Shown here piece after piece: positions 18,454 through 26,804 of a DNA stretch of 64,000 nt. Position 1 is the stretch's first letter; each line of letters opens with the position of its first letter. The notes beneath the pieces are model-generated. The model did no database searches and had not been told where the DNA came from. It was given only the letters and a program-made list of their open reading frames with translations. This DNA comes from Paraburkholderia gardini (GTDB lineage Bacteria > Pseudomonadota > Gammaproteobacteria > Burkholderiales > Burkholderiaceae). A program made the translations under genes and the position numbers. The DNA is taken from positions 1-64,000 of the forward strand of contig NZ_CAJQYY010000009.1 in assembly GCF_907164575.1 (NCBI RefSeq), written 5' to 3'.

Positions 18454-18908
18454 TCGCAACTGACTGCAGCTGATTGCTGCAGCGGAGCGCTTGCCGCCCG
18501 TCGATATGACGCGTGCGCACCACACTTTTTTGAAACCCCCAATCTTCAGGGCACGATTCGACCTTCGATGAAGTGCCGGTTGCGGCAACGCATCATGCGC
18601 ACCCGGTTTGCACATGTCGCCTGTCTGCGGGGCAATGGCCACCGTGCTCGCGACGAACTGGAACGCATGTCGCACTGCAGCCGGTGCCGGATACGACCGT
18701 GCTTTAACAAGTCGTTATCCGAAGAAACTAGGCAGACCCATATACCGGCAATAACCAGACATATTTTTTTTCATAAAAATGGTCCGCAAAGATGGTCTCC
18801 GCCCACTGACCCAGATCAGCTCGACGACCTGACGGACAACAACAACCGTTTGCGCGAGTGAACCCGCCGCGCCAGCCACGCTTACTTTTGACAAAGACAG
18901 GAGAACCC
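18454..18908. other. Upstream region of the porin gene, 455 bp
   Basis: This gap contains a small hairpin just after the exported-protein gene and an AT-rich patch around 18760-18790 that probably contains the porin promoter. Longer frames here have implausible composition. I see no clear operator. Confidence 0.4.
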
Positions 18909-19997
18909 ATGAAAACAAACGTCAGCCGCACGCTGAAGACCGCTCTCAAGGCAAGCGTGATCGCCGGCCTGCTGGCAGGCGCCTCGACTGCGTTCGCGCA
19001 GTCGAGCGTTCAGCTCTATGGACAGGTAGACGAGTGGGTCGGCTCGCAGAAATTCCCAGGCAACCAGCGTTCGTGGGTTGTGTCGGGTGGCGGGATGTCG
19101 ACTTCGTACTGGGGCATGAAGGGCGCGGAAGACCTGGGTAACGGCTACAAGGCAATCTTCACGCTGGAAGGCTTCTTCCTCGCGCAGAACGGTCAGTACG
19201 GCCGCTTCACCGGCGACACGATGTTCTCGCGTAACGCGTACGTCGGTATCGAAGCGCCGTGGGGCACGCTGACCGCCGGCCGTCTGACGACGTCGCTGTT
19301 CGTCTCGACGATTCTGTTCAACCCGTTCACCGACTCGTACGTATTCTCGCCGATGGTGTACCACACCTATCTCGGCCTCGGCACGTTCCCGACGTACAAC
19401 ACCGATCAGGGCGTGACCGGCGATTCGGGCTGGAGTAACGCGGTGCAGTATCAGTCGCCGAACTTCAACGGCCTGTCGGCGAGCGCGATGTACGCGCTCG
19501 GCAACACGACCGAGAACGGCGCGAAGAAGTGGAGCGGCCAGGTGTTGTACTTCCACGGCCCGTTCGCGGCGACCGCCGTGTACCAGTACGTGAACTTCAA
19601 CAACGCCCCGGGCGACCTGACGGATCCGGGTGCGTCGGGTGTCCTCGGCCTGAAGAGCCAGGGTGTGGGTCAGCTCGGTCTGACGTACGACCTGAAGTAC
19701 GTGAAGTTCTTCGGCCAGTACATGTACACGAAGAACGATCAGGGCGCGTTTGGCAGCTGGCACGTCAATACGGCGCAGGGCGGCGTGACCGTGCCGGCGG
19801 GTCCGGGCACGGTCATGGCGTCGTACGCGTACTCGCGTGACGGCGGCGGCCTCGACCAGACGCGCCAGACGGCGGCGCTCGGCTACGACTACCCGCTGTC
19901 GAAGCGCACGGACGTCTACGCGGCTTACATGTACGACAAGATCAGCTCGCAGTCGTCGGGCGACACGTTCGGCGTCGGTATCCGCGCGAAGTTCTAA
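18909..19997 (+). CDS. Outer-membrane general porin (Gram-negative porin family)
   Basis: A 362-residue trimeric beta-barrel porin. The signal peptide ends at ASTAFA before QSSVQLYGQVDEW, the usual porin mature start. Many alternating aromatic/polar strands follow, for example TLTAGRLTTSLF and VQYQSPNFNGLSASAMYALG. It ends in DTFGVGIRAKF, with the terminal Phe needed for outer-membrane assembly. AGGAG lies six bases before the ATG at 18909; the frame's earlier Met has no such support. Codon choice is strongly biased, as expected for an abundant protein. It is monocistronic, with its own terminator. Confidence 0.95.
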   Translation: MKTNVSRTLKTALKASVIAGLLAGASTAFAQSSVQLYGQVDEWVGSQKFPGNQRSWVVSGGGMSTSYWGMKGAEDLGNGYKAIFTLEGFFLAQNGQYGRFTGDTMFSRNAYVGIEAPWGTLTAGRLTTSLFVSTILFNPFTDSYVFSPMVYHTYLGLGTFPTYNTDQGVTGDSGWSNAVQYQSPNFNGLSASAMYALGNTTENGAKKWSGQVLYFHGPFAATAVYQYVNFNNAPGDLTDPGASGVLGLKSQGVGQLGLTYDLKYVKFFGQYMYTKNDQGAFGSWHVNTAQGGVTVPAGPGTVMASYAYSRDGGGLDQTRQTAALGYDYPLSKRTDVYAAYMYDKISSQSSGDTFGVGIRAKF

Positions 19998-20083
19998 ACG
20001 TCACAGCGTCTGACAGGTAGATCTCCTGTCTCGCTCGCAGCACAACGAGGCTCTGCCGGAAAGCGGCATCGCGGGAAGTCCTG

Positions 20084-20122
20084 AAAAAGCCTCACGTTGC
20101 TTTCGGAACGTGAGGCTTTTTT
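20084..20122. terminator. Bidirectional rho-independent terminator after the porin
   Basis: A 10-bp stem GCCTCACGTT/AACGTGAGGC with an 8-nt loop is followed by six T on the plus strand and preceded by five A, so it can work in both directions. Confidence 0.9.
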
Positions 20123-20218
20123 GCGTGCGCTGTACTGGATCCTGTCGCGCTTTCCACACTGATCCTTGATAAAGTCCTTCCGGCAGTCCCGATTCATTCC
20201 TGTTGTGAGCGATTAACC

Positions 20219-21157
20219 ATGGATACCCTCGTCAGCATGAAAGTATTTCGCCACGTCGTCGAAGCGGGCAGCTTCGTCGCCGCGGCGGAGCGGATGGACA
20301 TTTCGGCTGCGATGGCGAGCAAGCATGTGATGCATCTCGAGCAGCAGCTCGGTGCGCGCCTGCTCAACCGCACGACGCGCCGGGTTGCCCCGACCGAGGC
20401 CGGGCGCGAATACTATGAACGACTCTCGCAGGTGCTGACCGAACTCGACGAAGCCGGGCAGGCTGTCGGGGCGGCGAGCGTGGTGCCGCAAGGCAAGCTG
20501 CGGGTCTCGTCGCTCACGGCATTCGGGTTGAGTCACGTGATGAGCGCGCTGGCCGATTACGCAGCGCGGTTTCCGCAGGTCACGGTCGATATCACGTTGT
20601 CGGATCGCGTCGTCGAACTGATCGACGAAGGGTTCGATGTGGCGATCCGGGCATCGCCGACCGGCTTGAAGTCGTCTTCGCTGATTGCGCGGCAGATCGC
20701 GATGGCGCATATCGTGCTGTGCGCTTCGCCGGATTATCTGCGTCGCCACGGCACGCCGAAGACGCTCGCCGACCTCGAAAAGCACAACTTTATCCAGTAC
20801 ACCGGCGTGTCGGCACAGGAACTCGCGCAGGGTGTCGATGCGGCCGGCGCGCGCCTGCGCCTCGCCGGCAACATGATCGTCAACCATCTGGAGGCGCAGC
20901 GCGTGGTCGTGCTGCAGGGCGCCGGCATCGCGATGCTCGGCACCGAAGTGATCGGCGACGATCTCGCGGCCGGCCGGCTCGTGCCGCTCCTCGTCGATGA
21001 ACTGGCGCCGCGCGAGTTGCCGATTCACGTCGTGTACGCGAGCCGGCGGCATCTGTCGGCGAAGGTGCGTTCGTTTGTCGATTTTCTCGCCGAACGGTTT
21101 GCGAGCGAAACGCTCTGGCCGACGCTCGATCAGATCAAGGCCGCCGCCATACGCTGA
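20219..21157 (+). CDS. LysR-family transcriptional regulator
   Basis: A 312-residue regulator with an N-terminal winged helix-turn-helix (residues 4-62: MKVFRHVVEAGSFVAAAERMDISAAMASKHVMHLEQQLG). The periplasmic-binding-like effector domain covers ~90-295 and is of the type found in DsdC/AaeR-like regulators (DVAIRASPTGLKSSSLIARQI). The Shine-Dalgarno sequence is weak. No divergent partner lies directly upstream, since the porin is in the same direction with a terminator between. It converges with the nitronate monooxygenase gene, so the target is not obvious. Confidence 0.92.
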   Translation: MDTLVSMKVFRHVVEAGSFVAAAERMDISAAMASKHVMHLEQQLGARLLNRTTRRVAPTEAGREYYERLSQVLTELDEAGQAVGAASVVPQGKLRVSSLTAFGLSHVMSALADYAARFPQVTVDITLSDRVVELIDEGFDVAIRASPTGLKSSSLIARQIAMAHIVLCASPDYLRRHGTPKTLADLEKHNFIQYTGVSAQELAQGVDAAGARLRLAGNMIVNHLEAQRVVVLQGAGIAMLGTEVIGDDLAAGRLVPLLVDELAPRELPIHVVYASRRHLSAKVRSFVDFLAERFASETLWPTLDQIKAAAIR

Positions 21158-21197
21158 GTGAGCCTTGCCCGCCCCGCGCGCGACGGGTCAAGCCGCG

Positions 21198-22151
21198 CTA
21201 GATGCGCAGCCGCGACTTTGCCGCTTCGTATTCCTGCTTCAGACGCGCGACAAGCCCGCCCACCGAAGGCACGTCGTCCATCAGGCCGACGCCCTGGCCC
21301 GCACCCCAGATGTCTTTCCACGCCTTGGCCTTGTCGCCGCCGAAGTTCATCTTCGTCTTGTCGGATTCCGGCAGAGCGTCCGGATCCAGCCCGGCGTTCA
21401 CGATGCTCTCGCGAATGTAATTGCCGTGCACGCCCGTGAAGAGGTTCGTGTAGATGATGTCCGACGCGCTGGAATTCACGATCGCGTGCTTGTAGCTTTC
21501 GACCGCGTGCGCTTCCCGCGTCGCGATGAAGCGTGTGCCCATGTAGGCGAGATCGGCGCCCATTGCCTGGGCAGCCAGGATCGAACCGCCGTTGGCGATC
21601 GCGCCCGACAGCACGATCGGGCCGTCGAACATTTTTCGCACTTCGCCGGTCAGCGCGAATGGCGAAGTGGTGCCCGCGTGCCCGCCGGCGCCGGCCGCGA
21701 CGAGAATCAGGCCGTCGACGCCCGCTTCCAGCGCTTTCGCCGCGTGCCGCAGGTTGATCACGTCGTGCAGCACGATGCCGCCGTAGCTATGCACGGCGTC
21801 GATGATTTCCTTCGACGGCGCGCGCAGGCTGGTGATGAAAATCGGAATCCTGTGTTCGACGCACACACGCACGTCGTGCTCCAGCCGCGTATTCGACTGA
21901 TGGACGATCTGGTTGACCGCGATCGGCCCGATCACCGCATCCGGATTCGCCGCCTTGTGTTCAGCCAGCGACGTCTGGATCTGCGTGAGCCACTCGTCGA
22001 GCAGTTCGGCGGGGCGCGCGTTCAGCGCGGGAAAGGAACCGACGATACCGGCCTTGCATTGCGCAAGCACGAGTTCGGGATAGCTGACGATGAACATCGG
22101 CGAGGCGACGACAGGCAACGCAAGATTCTGCAGGACGGCGGGCAATGCCAT
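21198..22151 (-). CDS. Nitronate monooxygenase / FMN-dependent 2-nitropropane dioxygenase family
   Basis: A 317-residue FMN-dependent TIM-barrel enzyme that probably oxidises alkyl nitronates or acts as an NAD(P)H:flavin oxidoreductase. Visible features are the N-terminal LPVVASPMFIVSYPELVLAQCKAGIVGSFPALNAR, the glycine-rich VAAGAGGHAG, and the phosphate-binding region LSGAIANGGSILAAQAMGADLAYMGTRFIAT. The start at 22151 has AAGGAG upstream, while the longer frame does not. It is divergent from the dehalogenase-like hydrolase across a 295-bp region that carries a perfect palindrome. Confidence 0.9.
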   Translation of the reverse strand: MALPAVLQNLALPVVASPMFIVSYPELVLAQCKAGIVGSFPALNARPAELLDEWLTQIQTSLAEHKAANPDAVIGPIAVNQIVHQSNTRLEHDVRVCVEHRIPIFITSLRAPSKEIIDAVHSYGGIVLHDVINLRHAAKALEAGVDGLILVAAGAGGHAGTTSPFALTGEVRKMFDGPIVLSGAIANGGSILAAQAMGADLAYMGTRFIATREAHAVESYKHAIVNSSASDIIYTNLFTGVHGNYIRESIVNAGLDPDALPESDKTKMNFGGDKAKAWKDIWGAGQGVGLMDDVPSVGGLVARLKQEYEAAKSRLRI

Positions 22152-22290
22152 GGCGCAAGTCTCCTTGTGGGCGGAACGGTGCACGCGGTGCTGGGCGCGC
22201 CCGGTCCTGTGAGTGTAGCGGCTGAACGGGGCGGGCGAGGCCGGCGCGGCACGCGCCGTTCGTCATCAGCATCTCAGCGCATCATTTTCA

Positions 22291-22302
22291 GAACGATCGT
22301 TC
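22291..22302. promoter_or_regulatory. Candidate TetR-type operator
   Basis: GAACGATCGTTC is a perfect 12-bp palindrome with an ACGATCGT core of the kind bound by many TetR-family regulators. It sits between the divergent nitronate monooxygenase and hydrolase genes. No tetR gene is in the window. Confidence 0.45.
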
Positions 22303-22446
22303 GATTATAGGGGAATAGCACGGACGTGCGCGAGGAAGCGTGTTTGAGGGAGTGTTCGGTTTTCATGAAATGGTGGTCTGGGACACCTCCCCGGGACACC
22401 TCCCGCTTCTACAATGCAGGACACACAAAATGACAAGAGGCCTGCC

Positions 22447-23337
22447 ATGTCCTTCGAGGAATTCACGCCGTTTCGCGTCGCCGCCGGCGATATCGACATT
22501 TTCGGCGTCAAGGGCGGCTCCGGGCCGCCGCTCCTGCTGCTGCATGGCCATCCGCAGACGCACATGATCTGGCATCGCTGCGTCGCGCAGCTGGCCGAAC
22601 ACTTCACCGTGATCGCCACCGACCTGCGCGGCTACGGCGCATCGGCGAAACCGGCGAGCGACGCGTCGCACATGCCCTATTCGAAGCGCGCGATGGCGGC
22701 AGATCAGGTCGCCGTCATGAAGCACTTCGGCTTCGAACGCTTTCTCGTGTGCGCGCACGATCGCGGCGCGCGCGTCGCGCACCGGATGGCGCTCGATCAT
22801 CCGGACGCCGTCGAGCGTCTGATGCTGCTCGACATCGCGCCGACGCTCGCGATGTACGAAGCCACCGACCGCACGTTCGCCACGCTCTATTTCCACTGGT
22901 TCTTCCTGATCCAGCCCGAGCCGCTGCCGGAGACGCTGATCGGCGCGCATCCCGATGTATACGTCGATCGCGTGATGGGCGGCCGTCATGCCGGGCTGGC
23001 GCCGTTCGCGCCCGAAGCGCTCGCCGCATATCGCGACGCGTTGCGCCAGCCGGGCGCGGTCCACGCGATGTGCGAGGACTACCGGGCATCCGCGACGATC
23101 GATCTGGCGCACGATCGCGCGGATATCGAGCGCGGTCACAAGATCGGCTGTCCGTTGCGCGTGCTGTGGGGCGCGGAGGGCGTCGTCGAAAAATGCTTCG
23201 CGCCGCTCGATGAGTGGCGGCACGTTGCGCGCGATGTCAGCGGACGCGCGCTGCCGTGCGGGCATTACATCCCGGAAGAAGCGCCGGATGCGCTCGTCAC
23301 CGAAATGCTCGCGTTCTTCGAAGCGATCGAGCAGTAA
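22447..23337 (+). CDS. Haloacetate dehalogenase-like alpha/beta hydrolase
   Basis: A 296-residue alpha/beta hydrolase. It matches what I recall of fluoroacetate dehalogenase (FAcD, Burkholderia sp. FA1) at the functional residues. These are nucleophile Asp105 and Arg106/Arg109 in HDRGAR, the halide pocket His150-Trp151 in FHWFF and Tyr212 in DYRASATID, an acid Asp129, and the general base His273 in CGHYIPEEAP. The oxyanion-side HGHP motif is at 34-37. The start at 22447 has AAGAGG upstream and gives the family N-terminus (MSFEEFTPFRV). It is divergent from the nitronate monooxygenase gene. Family assignment is firm; defluorinase activity is inferred from residues only. Confidence 0.88.
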   Translation: MSFEEFTPFRVAAGDIDIFGVKGGSGPPLLLLHGHPQTHMIWHRCVAQLAEHFTVIATDLRGYGASAKPASDASHMPYSKRAMAADQVAVMKHFGFERFLVCAHDRGARVAHRMALDHPDAVERLMLLDIAPTLAMYEATDRTFATLYFHWFFLIQPEPLPETLIGAHPDVYVDRVMGGRHAGLAPFAPEALAAYRDALRQPGAVHAMCEDYRASATIDLAHDRADIERGHKIGCPLRVLWGAEGVVEKCFAPLDEWRHVARDVSGRALPCGHYIPEEAPDALVTEMLAFFEAIEQ

Positions 23338-23391
23338 CGGCGCCGCGCGCGTGTCTTCGCCAGTCGTTAGTCGTTAGCCGTCAGGTGTCGA

Positions 23392-23877
23392 TCACGGGTC
23401 GGTGAACGCGAGCGGCGGCAGCCGGCGTGCGATGGGCGTCGATTTCACGATCGCCGTGCTCGTTTCGGCGCGCTCCGTCACCTTCGACAGGATCGCGTCG
23501 AGCTGATCGATCGAGCGCAGAAACAGCCGGCAGACGAAGCAGTCGTCGCCCGTCACCTTGTCGCATTCCACGAACTCCGGAATGCGGCGGATCACGTCTT
23601 CCACGAGATGCAACTGGCCGGGCAACGGCTTCACGCGCACGATTGCCTGCAGCGTGTAGCCGAGTGCGCGCGGGTCGAGCTGCACGGTGAAGCGCTCGAT
23701 CACGCCCTGCGCATCGAGCCTGCGCAAACGGTCCGCGGTGCTCGGCGCCGAAAGTCCCACGCGGCGCGCGAGTTCGCTCACTGCAATGCGCGCGTCTTCG
23801 GCGAGTGCGGTGATGAGCACGCGGTCGATGTCGTCGAGCGTGACGGGCGCGACGTCGGAGAAAAGGCGTTTCGTCAT
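23392..23877 (-). CDS. Lrp/AsnC-family transcriptional regulator
   Basis: A 161-residue regulator with an N-terminal helix-turn-helix (LDDIDRVLITALAEDARIAVSELARRVGLSAPSTADRLRRL) and a C-terminal RAM/AsnC effector-binding domain (YTLQAIVRVKPLPGQLHLVEDVIRRIPEFVECDKVTGDDCFVCRL). The start at 23877 has GAAGG upstream and is preferred to the start 17 codons earlier. It is divergent from the DMT transporter, 115 bases away. This is a common arrangement in which the Lrp protein controls an amino-acid exporter. Confidence 0.92.
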   Translation of the reverse strand: MTKRLFSDVAPVTLDDIDRVLITALAEDARIAVSELARRVGLSAPSTADRLRRLDAQGVIERFTVQLDPRALGYTLQAIVRVKPLPGQLHLVEDVIRRIPEFVECDKVTGDDCFVCRLFLRSIDQLDAILSKVTERAETSTAIVKSTPIARRLPPLAFTDP

Positions 23878-23992
23878 GTCAACCTTCGTTCGAAAGGTGA
23901 TTTCTGTCTCCGGCTTAAGTTTATCCATGTATTCGACTCGCCGGATTAATTACACTCCTGATAAGTAAGGAACTGGCAGGAAGGATCGAATC

Positions 23993-24892
23993 ATGGCTTC
24001 AAGCGAAATCCGGCGTGGCGCTGCCGAAATGACCATCGCAATGCTGATGTCGGGCGTGATCGGCTGGCTCGTCGTGTCATCGCATCAATCGTCGGAAAAC
24101 GTGGTGTTCTTCCGGTGCGTCTTCGGCTCGGCGACGCTCGCCATCGTGTGCGCGGCACTCGGCCTGTTCCGTCGCGACCTGTTCTCCTGGCGCATGCTGG
24201 GACTCACGGCGCTTGGCAGCGCGGCGATCGTCGCCAACTGGATCCTGCTGTTCGCGGCGTATTCGCGTGCGTCGATCTCGATGGCGACCGCCGTCTACAA
24301 CACCCAGCCGTTCATGCTGGTCGCGCTCGGGGCGGTCGTGTTTCGCGAGCGCATTACGGCATCTGTCGTGGTGTGGCTGCTTGTGGCGTTCGCCGGGCTC
24401 GTGCTGGTCGTCAAGGTCGAGCCGGCGGTGCTCGCCGTGCCCGGCGAGTATCTCGAAGGCGTCGCGCTCGCAGTCGGCGCGGCGTTTCTGTACGCGGTGT
24501 CGTCGATCATCACGAAGCATCTGAAGGGCACGCCGCCGCATCTGATCGCGCTGATCCAGGTTGGGCTCGGCGTGCTGATGCTCGCGCCGTTCGTCCATTT
24601 CGACGCACTGCCCGCGAGCGGCACGCAATGGCTGAAGCTGGCGACGCTCGGGATCGTCAATACCGGCGTGATGTACGTGCTGCTCTACGGCGCGATCCAG
24701 AAGCTGCCGACCGCGATGACCGGCGCGCTTTCGTTCATCTATCCGGTCGTCGCCATCATCGTGGATCGCGTGGCGTTCGGGCAGAAGCTCGCCTGGGTGC
24801 AGGTGGCGGGTGCCGCGCTCATTCTGCTCGCCGCCGCGGGCGTCAATCTCGGCTGGCGTATCGTGCCACAGCGACGTTATTCGGTATCTTAA
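23993..24892 (+). CDS. DMT-superfamily (EamA) transporter
   Basis: A 299-residue inner-membrane protein with two EamA repeats of about five helices each (residues ~10-140 and ~155-295). Typical features are the PF-containing helix near TAVYNTQPFMLVALGAVVFRERIT and, in the second repeat, LSFIYPVVAIIVDRVAFGQKL. Probable role: export of an amino acid or other small metabolite. It is paired head-to-head with an Lrp-type regulator, which suggests amino-acid-responsive control. A structured terminator is found only ~220 bases after its stop. Confidence 0.9.
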   Translation: MASSEIRRGAAEMTIAMLMSGVIGWLVVSSHQSSENVVFFRCVFGSATLAIVCAALGLFRRDLFSWRMLGLTALGSAAIVANWILLFAAYSRASISMATAVYNTQPFMLVALGAVVFRERITASVVVWLLVAFAGLVLVVKVEPAVLAVPGEYLEGVALAVGAAFLYAVSSIITKHLKGTPPHLIALIQVGLGVLMLAPFVHFDALPASGTQWLKLATLGIVNTGVMYVLLYGAIQKLPTAMTGALSFIYPVVAIIVDRVAFGQKLAWVQVAGAALILLAAAGVNLGWRIVPQRRYSVS

Positions 24893-25114
24893 AGCGTGAA
24901 TTCCACGGCGGCAGCTTCTTCGCCAGTTCGCCGCGCAAGATGACCGGTCGCAAAGAACGATGAATGTTGCGAACGCTTACGAGTGCGGTTCGCACCATCA
25001 GAGGGCATGCGGTTTTTCAGTGGACGTCATGCTTCTGTAGGGAAATCACCGATGCGTTCGAAAGGTCCGCTCGGTATCATCCGTTTCGACGTTGATCACG
25101 TCGTCAAAAATTGC
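24893..25114. other. Region between the DMT gene and an orphan terminator
   Basis: 222 bases with no convincing large gene. It contains a 27-codon frame described separately and ends in a strong terminator. Confidence 0.4.
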
Positions 25115-25135
25115 GCCGTTCGCCATCGCTGGTGA
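25052..25135 (+). CDS. Possible 27-aa small protein or sRNA body
   Basis: An ATG frame of 27 codons (MRSKGPLGIIRFDVDHVVKN, ending VRHRW) has AGGG 10-14 bases upstream. Its stop lies inside the stem of the terminator at 25115-25150. The overlap of stop codon and stem is typical both of a tiny mRNA and of a small RNA with an intrinsic terminator. Nothing in the sequence proves translation. Confidence 0.25.
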   Translation: MRSKGPLGIIRFDVDHVVKNCAVRHRW

Positions 25136-25150
25136 GCGGCTTTCTTTTTT
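25115..25150 (+). terminator. Rho-independent terminator
   Basis: An 11-bp stem (GCCGTTCGCCA with TGGTGAGCGGC, two G-T pairs) and a TCGC loop are followed by TTTCTTTTTT. It is read on the plus strand, either for the DMT transcript or for a separate small transcript. Confidence 0.8.
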
Positions 25151-25201
25151 GTGCGGCCGCTGTTGAGCGTCACCGTGTGCAGGGCACGTCTACAGGCCGC
25201 C

Positions 25202-26119
25202 TCACGCCGTGGGCGCGAGAATGCGCTCACCATCGACGCTCAGCGCGCCGCTCTTCGCAAGCCCTTCGACCAGCTCCGCCAGCAGCGCCGGCCATTGTGT
25301 TCGCGGCGCGAGCATCGTGGCGGCGGCGCGCATCGCGTTCGCTTCATCCAGCATGGCCAGCAGCGTGTCGAACGTCATCGCACGCACGTCCAGCAGCTTG
25401 AACACGATCAGGACTTTCAGCGCGTTCTTCGCATTGCGCGTGGGATCGGCGCGCAGCCACGCGACGCGCGAAAACGCCCTTTCGAGCGCCGGCTGGACGT
25501 CGGTGAACGGTGCGCCGTGGCCGGGAATGACCACGCGCACGTCGAGCTGCGCGATCTGCTCGAGCACCGTCTGCTCTTCCGCAAAGCCGCTTTCGCCTTC
25601 CAGTTCGGGAAAGATCACGCCGAAGCCGTTTTCCCACAGCGCGTCGGCGCTGATCAGCACGCGTTCGGCCGGGCAGTACAGCATCAGTGAATGCGGATCG
25701 TGTCCGGGCGCGCCGAGCACGTCCCATTGCAGCGCGCCGAGCGTAAGCGTCGTGCCGGGTTCGATCGTCTCGGTGAACCCGAAGCGTCCGCACGTTTGCC
25801 CGGTCGCGCGGAAGGTGAGGCGCGCTTCGTCCCATTCGCGCACGGCGTCCGCTTCCAGCGACGGAATCGCCGTGCGGCACGGCCAGGTGGCCTGCAACAG
25901 CGCATTGCCGCCGCAATGGTCCGAATGTAGATGCGTGTTGACGATCAGATCCAGCGGCCGCTCGCCGAGCGCCCGTTGAACGAGCGCGAGCGTCTGCTGT
26001 GCATGCGACGCGTAGCCGGTGTCGACGAGTGCCGCGCACGCATCGTCGACGAGCAGCACATTGTTCGACGACAGCCAGCCGCGTTCGAAGACGCGTATCG
26101 ACGCGGGCAGTGTGATCAT
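25202..26119 (-). CDS. Metallo-beta-lactamase-fold hydrolase
   Basis: A 305-residue MBL-fold hydrolase. The metal motif THLHSDHCGG is at ~61-70, with further ligands in GAPGHDPHSLM, SADALWENGFG and PGHGAPF. The C-terminal ~70 residues are a helical extension. The substrate could be a thioester, lactone or similar; glyoxalase II-like proteins share the core. It is the last gene in a run of four; its ATG overlaps the MaoC-like gene's stop by four bases. The start at 26119 (MITLPASIRVFERGW) is fixed by that overlap. The long upstream extension of the frame is overlap, not protein. Confidence 0.88.
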   Translation of the reverse strand: MITLPASIRVFERGWLSSNNVLLVDDACAALVDTGYASHAQQTLALVQRALGERPLDLIVNTHLHSDHCGGNALLQATWPCRTAIPSLEADAVREWDEARLTFRATGQTCGRFGFTETIEPGTTLTLGALQWDVLGAPGHDPHSLMLYCPAERVLISADALWENGFGVIFPELEGESGFAEEQTVLEQIAQLDVRVVIPGHGAPFTDVQPALERAFSRVAWLRADPTRNAKNALKVLIVFKLLDVRAMTFDTLLAMLDEANAMRAAATMLAPRTQWPALLAELVEGLAKSGALSVDGERILAPTA

Positions 26120-26565
26120 CGTGCGGCGCGCTCCGGTTTCGGCATGACGAGAATGGTGGAGGTGCCGAGCAGCACCGTTTCGCCGCGCTGGTTCACGACG
26201 TTGCCGTCGAGTTGCGTGAGGTCGCCGTTGAGGCTCGGCTTCCACCACGCATCGCGCACATGCCACGTGATGGTCAGCGTGTCGTTCGCGTAGACGGCCT
26301 TCTTCAGCTTGATGTCGAATTCGAGGCCGAGCGGCTGTGCGTACGTCGAGAAATGGGTCGCGAGGAGCGCCATGAAATGCGCCGACGGCTGCGTGCCCGA
26401 TGCGATCAGCCCGCCGAAGCGGCTTGCAGTTGCGTACGCGTCGTCGTGATGGAGCGGATTCAGATCGTTCACCAGCGAAGCAAACGACTTCACTGAATCC
26501 GCCGATAGCGCGAGCGTGCTGCTGAACGTCTCGCCGATGGTCACAACCCGGGGCGGCGCGTTCAC
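26116..26565 (-). CDS. MaoC-like hot-dog dehydratase family protein
   Basis: A 149-residue hot-dog fold protein of the MaoC / (R)-specific enoyl-CoA hydratase type. The catalytic Asp-His signature is seen as NDLNPLHHDDAYA (residues ~33-45), followed by FGGLIASGTQPSAHFMALLATHFSTY. It would hydrate or dehydrate an acyl-CoA or similar thioester in the cytoplasm. It overlaps both neighbours by four bases (DUF1289 gene before, metallo-hydrolase after), so the set is very probably one transcript. Confidence 0.86.
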   Translation of the reverse strand: MNAPPRVVTIGETFSSTLALSADSVKSFASLVNDLNPLHHDDAYATASRFGGLIASGTQPSAHFMALLATHFSTYAQPLGLEFDIKLKKAVYANDTLTITWHVRDAWWKPSLNGDLTQLDGNVVNQRGETVLLGTSTILVMPKPERAAR

Positions 26566-26804
26566 GTTGGAACCTTCTTTTCAGCGATGAGTTGTGCATG
26601 GCGCACATCGATGGCGTCCCAGACCGCGCGCTTTTGCTGTTCGTCGAACGACGACCAGCCCCTGATTTCATCGATGGTGCGAAGACACCCTTCGCACCAT
26701 CCCGCTGCACGGTTCATGCGACAGACGTCGATGCACGGCGACGGCACCGGTGCGATGTTCGCGTTGCCGCTTTCCCTGTCTCCGGCGTTGCTGCCCGCCG
26801 TCAT
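26562..26804 (-). CDS. DUF1289-domain small protein
   Basis: An 80-residue protein. Residues ~20-65 match the DUF1289 pattern: PSPCIDVCRMNRAAGWCEGCLRTIDEIRGW with four cysteines (CxxxC...CxxC), likely binding zinc or an Fe-S centre. The N-terminal 18 residues are low complexity. The start at 26804 is set by a four-base overlap with the YbaK-like gene stop. DUF1289 proteins have no established role. The placement between a deacylase-like and a hydratase-like gene is suggestive only. Confidence 0.85.
   Translation of the reverse strand: MTAGSNAGDRESGNANIAPVPSPCIDVCRMNRAAGWCEGCLRTIDEIRGWSSFDEQQKRAVWDAIDVRHAQLIAEKKVPT

Noticed and set aside
18885-18895. TTTTGACA near the porin start read as a -35 box
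   Set aside because: It is only about 15-20 bases before the ATG and overlaps the ribosome-binding region, so it cannot drive this gene.
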